A stretch of DNA of 64,000 bases. Source: Rhineura floridana. Taxonomy: Eukaryota > Chordata > Lepidosauria > Squamata > Rhineuridae. Shown piece after piece: positions 57,829 through 64,000 of this stretch. The position numbers were made by a program, and so were the translations under genes. How positions within the stretch are numbered: the first letter of the stretch is position 1; each line of letters opens with the position of its first letter. The notes under the pieces are model-generated. The model ran no database searches. It saw only the letters and a program-made list of their open reading frames with translations, and was not told the origin of the DNA. The stretch is from NCBI RefSeq assembly GCF_030035675.1, contig NC_084489.1, forward strand, positions 36,478,001 to 36,542,000, given 5' to 3'.

Positions 57829-59372
57829 GGTTTTGTAGGATTCCTTTATATAGTGCCAAATAAAAATCAGTCCTTAATTTCTAACACACTTAAGATTTGT
57901 AACCTTTGCCACAGTAATCAATTTTCTCTTTTCTGACAAAAAACTAGCTTTTCATATTTAAGACTGAAATTCTAACCCCACTTACTTGGGAATAAACCTC
58001 ACTGAATTCAATAGGATTTACTTTTGAGTAGACACTGTTAGAATTGTGCAGTAAAACATCCAAAGATGCACTTTCTTTATGCTAAGATTGAGAAACCATT
58101 AAGTGGACCTTGGGGATTTCATCTATTCAACAAGTTTACCAATGTACCATAGATAGTATACTTCATTATCACCTACTTGTTGAGATTTTAAATTCAGCAT
58201 TTATAAAGGCAGTGTTTAAGAACTGCATCAGTGTCAGCAGGAGGCGATAAGAGGATTCTGGGTTGCAGGGCTATTTGCACTGCATTGAGAAGACAACCCA
58301 GCTCCATTCTCCTTCAGCAGTCCTTTTACCCGAAGGTATTTAGGCTAGGTCCCTTTTGTTTAGTTTCTGTAGACTGGCTATCAGTTACTTGAGAACTATA
58401 CTACTAAATTGTATCATGTTCATCTCTTAACCAGAACATCAAATATTACTCTCTTATTGCATCCCAGCTGAAGCAGCTGCTTCTAATTGCCAGAAACAAA
58501 ATAAAAGTTATATTTTTCTTTTCTGCTTCTTTGTAGGGAATAAATTTGGGAGCAAGAAGTGCAACGCTTCCGAACTATAATCTCCATCCCTTCCCCAACT
58601 TCTGTCTATAATCCAATGAATAGCAGACAGATTCATTTACTGACATTTCTACCAACAGGAACACAATTGTTAAGGATCTCCAGGTGCCACTAGAAGGTTT
58701 TGGCCTTGAAATGAGATAAGATGGAGCATTTCCAATTTCCTCTCTGTCAAAAAGGAGGCTATTAAAAGCATACTCGACCAACAAAAAGCCTCCAAGGTAT
58801 CAAGGAAGAGAACAGAGGTTTTTTCCTCATTATTCCTTTAGGATGATGGTAATCAGTTCTTTGTAGAAATTTACAATATGGCTTTTTTTTTTTTGCTGCA
58901 ACTAAGACTATTGATATTATGAAAATTTCTGCATCCTTTTTTTTTTTAAGTGGTAAATGCCAAAGGAAGGTTGGAATTCTGAATCTACGACTGTGACTTG
59001 TTGTAATAGGCAAATAGGGTCCCTGTTGCAAGCCACCCTTGAAAATGTTTGCTTGTGTTCTGAAATCTCAAAAATGAGGAGGCACGCTGGAATGTCAGCT
59101 TATTTTAAACCATGTTTTAAAATAGGCTGTATACTGTTTAGAGGTCTGTTTGACTTTGCCAGGACCAGGCCTCAGCCTCTCTTACCCGTCCTTTCTGTTC
59201 CTGCATGGCATCATCAAAGAAAGTTTACATTGTAACTTGCCACGCACTTTTTAAAAAACAAACGTTATTTGGGCAATAGTAAGGCATCTTCATCTAACTT
59301 ATCAAGAAATATTCATGCAAAAGTCTGAAATGTTTTGCATTGATATCAAAGATAGGCAAGGCTTACCAATAC
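57829..59372. other. Intergenic between L2-c and PRR15
   Basis: 57965-58050 is a family P fold-back (TTACTTGGGAATAAACC, GGATTTACTTTTGAGTAGAC). The rest is unique-looking with runs of T/A. No frame is supported. Confidence 0.45.
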
Positions 59373-59483
59373 TTTATTTACCATGTGTATGTGTGTTTCC
59401 AGTTTGGGATATCTACTACAGTATCAGAACATGGAGTAGATTGGGGCTGCCTACTAGAATTCTTATTCCCCTTTAAATTTATT
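59373..59483 (-). terminator. Candidate PRR15 polyadenylation signals
   Basis: Downstream of the PRR15 stop on the minus strand the first AATAAA hexamer is at 59483-59478, about 550 nt past the stop. A second is at 59378-59373, about 650 nt past it. Either would give a 3' UTR of plausible size. No transcript evidence is available. Confidence 0.4.
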
Positions 59484-60031
59484 TTCCCCAGTATCTTATG
59501 CATTACTGGCACCAAATGTTTTCTGCAAAATAAAGTGGAGGGAAATAATTCACAATGACGATTTCTTGGGGAACATCGCCCTCAGTACACTTTAATTTCA
59601 AGGGAGTGTGATGGGGAAGAACTAGAAGCGATGGTTATTTATGTAGGCTTCATCGTGTCGTTTAGCTGGTCTTTCATTATTACAAGTTCGTATTGTTCAA
59701 GAGGCATGCTGCCCTCCCCATAAAACAGGAGGCCAAGCCGTCAACTAAGGAGAAGGCCTCCCCCTCGTTCCCACCGGTGAGACAGGGAGGGCGAAGGAGC
59801 GTGGAAGAGGCTCTACAAACTCCTGCGTAATCTTCTCAGTGCTATGGCTCCTCACCAACGGAGCGCACGCACACACTCCGTCGCCGGCTGGAGACGAAGA
59901 AGCAACGAGTTCGCCTTTTCCAAAGCAAGAAGCGGCTACAGTCGGATAAGACAGGCGGCTCCGGCTCTTCCTCCTCCTCCAGGCAAGCAGCAGTCACCCA
60001 GGGCTTGGAAAGGGCCGGGAAGGAGGCGTGG

Positions 60032-60424
60032 TCACTGGCACGGCGTCTCTTCGCCGGGGTGCGCAGGGGTGGGACTACTGCCGGCGGCTCCTCCTCCTCT
60101 TTCGAAGAGCTTTTGGGGGCTCTCCGCCAGTAGCGTGGCGCGAACTTTCCGCTTCTCCTTGAAGCGGCCCGAACGGGAAATCTTAAGGTTCCGGCGGCTG
60201 CCCGAGTTGGGCTGCTGGTTCTCCCGGGAGTCCGAGGGGCTGGGAGGGGCGTGGGGCAGCTCCGAAGGGTCAGCCGGCTGCCGCGGCAGCCTGGAAGCCC
60301 CAGGCACAGCCGCCGGCGTTTCTTTGGGCTTTTTCCTGCTGGTCAGCGATTTCCACCAGGCGCCCGAGGAATTGCCTTTGGTTCCGGGCCCACCCGAGGC
60401 GGCGGCGCTGGCACTCTCAGCCAT
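60032..60424 (-). CDS. PRR15: PRR15, proline-rich protein 15 (complete single coding exon)
   Basis: A 130-codon reading frame runs uninterrupted from ATG to stop. Recognisable PRR15 blocks are [10 protein letters not shown] (residues 23-32), SRENQQPN (66-73) and the basic block [18 protein letters not shown] (77-94) followed by RATLL. A proline/serine-rich linker lies between (about 33-65). Human PRR15 is, from memory, about 129 residues with its coding part in one exon, so length and structure agree. The ATG has A at -3 and G at +4, a strong context. PRR15 is known as a small nuclear protein of post-mitotic epithelial and trophoblast cells with no known enzymatic activity; no signal peptide or membrane segment is visible. 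The C-terminal tail (about 104-130) is the most divergent part. It lies in a CpG island with no other gene nearby. The identification rests on remembered homologues, not an alignment. Confidence 0.93.
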   Translation of the reverse strand: MAESASAAASGGPGTKGNSSGAWWKSLTSRKKPKETPAAVPGASRLPRQPADPSELPHAPPSPSDSRENQQPNSGSRRNLKISRSGRFKEKRKVRATLLAESPQKLFERGGGAAGSSPTPAHPGEETPCQ

Positions 60425-60497
60425 CTTCTGTGGGCAGGAGGCGCCTGCGCCCTTTCCCGGTCAGGGATTCCTGGGCCAGGCAGTCAGGGTCACCGTC
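60425..60497 (-). other. PRR15: PRR15 5' UTR part of the coding exon, with splice acceptor
   Basis: Reading the minus strand toward the PRR15 ATG, a pyrimidine tract (CCCTTTCTTTCCCTCCTG) ends in CAG at 60500-60498, followed by GACGGTGACC. This is a good 3' splice site. It would place 73 nt of 5' UTR in the coding exon and imply a separate upstream non-coding exon at higher coordinates, as in mammalian PRR15. No donor could be assigned with confidence, so exon 1 is not annotated. Confidence 0.6.
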
Positions 60498-60660
60498 CTG
60501 CAGGAGGGAAAGAAAGGGACAAGGCTCCCTTAGCTGCAAGGTCTGGAGCCCCCACCAGGTTAGGGTCTACCGGGAAAAGGAAAATCTGAGCGACTGCCGA
60601 GGACATCAGAGCCACGAAGCGCTCTTAATACGAGCACGAGCTCATGGGAGGAAATGAATA

Positions 60661-61399
60661 AGAGTTTCCATGCGCACGTACAGAGGCCCTTTTCTTCATC
60701 TTTTTACAAATTGTGACTCAATGGCACGGTTTCTTGGGCTTTGGATCTAGCGTTCCTTTTTATAAAGGCAGCACACTTTTTAGTTCATATAGCGCCCATA
60801 TTGGGAGCATATTCGAGTAAAGGGCCCTGCAGGTGTTGGACTATATCTCTCGCCATCCCTGACCATTGGCCATGCTGGGTGGCGCTGATGGGAGATGAAG
60901 TTAAGCTACATCTGGAGGTCACAGGCACCCCATCCTTATCCTACAGTATGAAGTGATGTTATACTATCATTCTTTTAGAATCCTTTCCTTAAGAAAACAG
61001 CTTTCCAAACATGTAACATCCCCAAATGTACCTAATTATATGTACCAGATAGTATGCCTGGCACCACTCACTTGTGTCCTTCAGCTCTGCGCAAGATATC
61101 AAAGAGAAAAATAGCCATCTTATTCACTAGAACCTACTTTCTACTGCAGAAGGCATCCTGAAGTAACAAGAAGCTTGTGTAAAATTACATGTTACAGTAC
61201 TAGCCAACTATTCTATACATAAATACACCCCTCTATGTTGCACTGGTAGGGAATGTAAGGCAAATATTATGTTGTACACCACTTAGATTTTTTTTATATA
61301 TATATATATATAGTTTATAATGATTTTAAATAAAAAGTAGAGGTGACAAGAGACAAAGTTCTAAGACTTACTGACAAATTTAAAAAATCACTGGGTCTA
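60661..61399. other. Intergenic upstream of PRR15; family E remnant
   Basis: 60831-60932 is a family E remnant (CCTGACCATTGGCCATGCTG, then GGGAGATGAAG). 61289-61313 is an (AT)n run. PRR15 exon 1 might lie here or beyond, but none was recognised. Confidence 0.4.
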
Positions 61400-61557
61400 G
61401 GTAGCTGCCTTATACCAGATCAGACCACTGGGCCATCTTGCTCAGTATAATCTACACTGACTGGCAGCAGCTCTCCAGGGTTTACAGGACTACAGGAGTT
61501 CCAGGGAGTGAACCAGGGACCTCCTGCATGCAAGGCACTCTGCCACTAAGCCTTCCC
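61400..61557 (-). repeat. tRNA-derived SINE, copy 6
   Basis: Reverse complement: head near GGCTTAGTGGCAGAGTGCCT, TTGCATGCAGGAGGTCCC, GAGAGCTGCTGCCAGTCAGT, GACCAGATGGCCCAGTGG-like block, tail TATAAGGCAGCTACC. A full-length copy. Confidence 0.85.
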
Positions 61558-62885
61558 CAAATGGAATCCACCTGAGAGTTCTTAAAGAACTCAAATGTGA
61601 AACTACTGATCTTGTCCCTAATATCAGCCTTCATACATGAAGAATGGAAAGTGGCCAATATAACACCAGTTTCTAATTTGGGATGAGTGGGGTAGGAAGG
61701 AAACAGAGGAGAAGATCCATGAAATCAAAGGCTGGCAAACTTAATATTTGTTGCAGAAAACTAGTGCAAAGCACCATTAAAGAGAAAATTGCCAAGCATG
61801 AAGAAGAATAAAGTCTTGCTGGAAAAGAGCCAAGTCTTGCAGCACAGCTTCTACATGTCCTCTCTCAACCTTTCTGAGTCCTTTGAGAATGTCACTAAGC
61901 ATTTTATTTATCTATTTATTTATCTGAGCACTTTTTAGCCCACTCTTTATTTTAAAAAATCACAGAGTTGGGTACACAACATAAACATTGTATAAAACAA
62001 TCTAAAATGAGGATAAGCAATAAAACATCAACATCATACGAGTTGAGGGAGGGGGAGAAATAACTCTCGATCTCAACCAATACCTGGGTAAATAAGTTTT
62101 CAAAAGACTTCTAATGCCCAACCAAATCTGTGATAGGGCATTCCATATTTGGGGTGCCACATCAAGGATATGGATGGGATGATCCAGTAGCAACTGTGTA
62201 CTTAGACTGTCAAAAACTTTACAATAAAGTCCCTTTCCAGAGACTTCTGAGTAAGCTAGCAGTCATGGGAATTAGGAGGCTGGTCTTGAATCAATGACTG
62301 GTTAAAGAACAGAAAGCAGACAGTAGGAACAAATTCTTGCAACAGAGGGATGTAAAAAGTTGATTTCTGTAATGATCTGTATTGGAATTGGTACTGTGTA
62401 ACTTCATAAATGATCTGGAGTTAAAGGTGAGAAGTGAGATGGCCAACTTGGCTAATGATACCAAATTGTAGCTAATCCTTTTCAGGCTGATGGCTGCAAT
62501 GACTCATGGTCAACCCTCTGAACGTAAAAGTGTATGTAGCCAATGTATAAATGTGGATGTGGCCAATTTATATTTGTTTAAAAATATACTTTTGGGGGGT
62601 CAAGGTGTCAAAAATTAGTGGTGGCCACCAACTTGGATAGTTTAAAAAGGGGATTAGACAGATCATGGCAGATAAGGCTATCGATAGCTACTAGCCATGA
62701 TGGCTGTGTGTACTACCAATATCAAAGGTGATGTGCTGGGTAACACAAGTGAGGGAAGTGCTGCTAAGCTCATGCCCCGCTTCTGAGTTGCCCATAGGCA
62801 TCTAGTTGGCCATTGCAAGAATAGGACGCTGGACTAGATGGGGCTATGGTGTAATTCAGTAGGCCACTTCATATATATATTGCTT
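61558..62885 (+). mobile_element. CR1 LINE relic, RT to 3' end, with a nested L2 end
   Basis: Parallels the 47-49.5 kb CR1: CCACCTGAGAGTTCTTAAAG (HLRVLKELK), GAATGGAAAGTGGCC (EWKVA), then after an interruption GATCCAGTAGCAACTGTGTA (DPVATVYLD) and GATCTGGAGTTAAAGGTGAG, then the 3' UTR with GCTACTAGCCATGATGGCTG and GGACGCTGGACTAGATGGGG. Heavily decayed with internal loss, clearly older than the 47-kb copy. Confidence 0.75.
61906..62190 (-). mobile_element. L2 LINE 3' end nested in the CR1 relic
   Basis: AT-rich tail (TTATTTATCTATTTATTTAT) at the left. The minus strand then encodes VAPQIWNALSQIWLG, corresponding to VAPTLWNSLPNDLR of the intact L2 copies. It separates CR1 blocks that are adjacent in the other CR1 copy. 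No clear target duplication. Confidence 0.65.
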
Positions 62886-64000
62886 AGGATGCTTTTGTAC
62901 TCTGCTCCTTGATCTAATCAAGATATTCACTGGGAGGGCTTCTGTTGCAAACGGACTGCCGTTTCTTCATGGCAAAGAGCAAGATAATGACCTTAGGAAT
63001 GAAGAGGTCTAATGTCTATATGACTGGGCAACATTTTACATTAAGACAACTAGTCGGCATCTTAACATCTTTGCTTCTAACAGTACTATCCTATACATGT
63101 CTACTCAGAAGAAAGTCTCTGAGTTCAATGGGACTTACTCCCAGGTAGGAACATAGCATTGCAGCCAAGTCATTTTTTCTTAATCTGCAAGGCGTTCACA
63201 TTCCTTGTACCGCTTTCACTATGTTACAGACTTGTCAATGTCAATAGGTTTCATAGAAAAGGGACTGCGTCCATTCCTAAACGCAACGGAGGAGAAACTA
63301 TGTAAACTTTAATCCATCTAGACTGAGTGCTTTAGAGAGTGTAAACCTTTCTGCGCAACATAGCCTTCTTTTGTACTAATGAAGTCATTAGCAATAGTTA
63401 AACCTTTCCAAGGCTGGCTAAGCAACCAAGAATTCAGTTGCTTAGCACAATTCATCAAAAGCTTCTTTGGTCTGAAGATTTAAGCACAGGCTTGTGGTAT
63501 TTCCAGTACACTGGGTTTCTGATCCAGCAGTACCTCCTGACAAGCTCAGCTAGAGCTGAACATTTGCAGCAAAGTTCAGCATCATCAACTTGCACAGATT
63601 CACTAAGTGAGCTTGAAATGTTAACTTTTCAGGTTTGTGGACTTTGCATTGGTATGTTGCCCACATCAAACAATGGGAACAAAATTATTTGGTTTTAAGT
63701 CAGATACACCCAAACCGAGTCTGCAGTTCAGAGTAAGTTCCACTGAACTCAGTGGGACCAACTTCCAAGTAAATGTGGATAAGGATGAGCTCTGAGCTAG
63801 TCGATGGCAAACATTCTTATGTGGAACAAATTTTGACTCAAACTAAAAAAGGCAGATTAGAAATTCATTCCATATTGTAGTTTCAACATATCCACATAAT
63901 CAAATGTTCCCAGATATCAATGTTTTATCTGAATTTGGATTATCTCCCCTTCCCCATCCCAATATGTTTCTTTTTTGAGCTTTCTGCATTCATTTTTATG
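62886..64000. other. Intergenic; two family P fold-backs
   Basis: 63080-63165 (CTATCCTATACATGTCTACT, AATGGGACTTACTCCCAGGT, CATTGCAGCC) and 63720-63785 (AGTAAGTTCCACTGAACTCA, GTGGGACCAACTTCC) are family P. No gene is supported. Confidence 0.5.

Larger units (their letters stand above)
59700..60660. promoter_or_regulatory. CpG island covering PRR15
   Basis: This is the one long stretch outside LINE 5' ends that is GC-rich and keeps many CG dinucleotides. It covers the PRR15 coding exon and some 240 nt upstream, and falls off to AT-rich DNA on both sides. It probably marks the PRR15 promoter region and coding exon. Long overlapping frames on both strands here (for example 59844-60533 plus) are a by-product of few AT-rich stop codons. 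Confidence 0.7.

Noticed and set aside
57483-57863. 126- to 144-codon frames on both strands
   Set aside because: They lie in the GC-rich L2-c 5' UTR and cross the element boundary; low-complexity composition.
59844-60533. 229-codon plus-strand frame
   Set aside because: It runs antisense to PRR15 through the CpG island; GC-rich DNA has few stops, and the product has no family features.

Overview
This is eukaryotic nuclear DNA, almost certainly from a squamate reptile (a lizard or close relative). Three things point there. Two copies of a Sauria-type SINE (tRNA-like head, Bov-B-like tail ending in AGGTAAA-type repeats) lie at 21.7 and 27.8 kb. The LINE mixture is CR1, L2, L1 and a Vingi-like family. 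SINE, hAT-like and fold-back repeats are very dense, with no bacterial gene organisation. Lineage and family names come from recognition only; no search was run.

The only host protein-coding gene I can support is PRR15 (proline-rich 15). It is a single coding exon on the minus strand at 60032-60424, inside a CpG island of about 59.7-60.66 kb, with a likely splice acceptor just upstream of the ATG and polyadenylation signals about 550-660 nt beyond the stop. The other ~59 kb lies downstream of PRR15 and looks like a gene-poor intergenic region.

Layout: 0.7-7.5 kb is a patchwork of CR1 ends, hAT-like elements, an L2 relic holding a possible solo LTR, SINEs, and a Vingi-like LINE with an internal inversion. 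8.6-12.4 kb is an L1 relic (minus) that took in a 5S-rRNA-derived SINE and a CR1. 12.4-22.4 kb is mostly unassigned sequence with scattered SINE, CR1 and hAT pieces. 22.4-24.8 kb is a 5'-truncated L2 (L2-a). 25-33.8 kb is a mosaic including a back-to-back Sauria SINE/hAT/hAT block at 27.8-28.9 kb. 33.84-37.37 kb is a long, little-damaged Vingi-like LINE (minus). 37.4-42.7 kb is mainly unique. 42.77-46.79 kb is a near-intact L2 (L2-b) with a GC-rich 5' region, followed head-to-head by a CR1 (47.0-49.57 kb, plus) split by a nested Vingi-like insertion. 52-53.7 kb holds a hAT element containing another hAT element. 54.27-57.82 kb is an apparently full-length L2 (L2-c) with a target-site duplication. 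58-64 kb holds PRR15 and a CR1 relic with a nested L2 end.

The repeats do not form a pathway. Autonomous LINEs supplied the enzymes for themselves and probably for SINEs sharing their tails; the short hAT-like elements would have relied on a transposase not encoded here. I found no CRISPR array, operon or new defence-like system. The most informative signals are structural: nested insertions with readable target duplications, a twin-primed LINE, a paired-base stem kept at the 3' end of the Vingi-like family, and several short inverted-repeat families with multiple copies in this one window.
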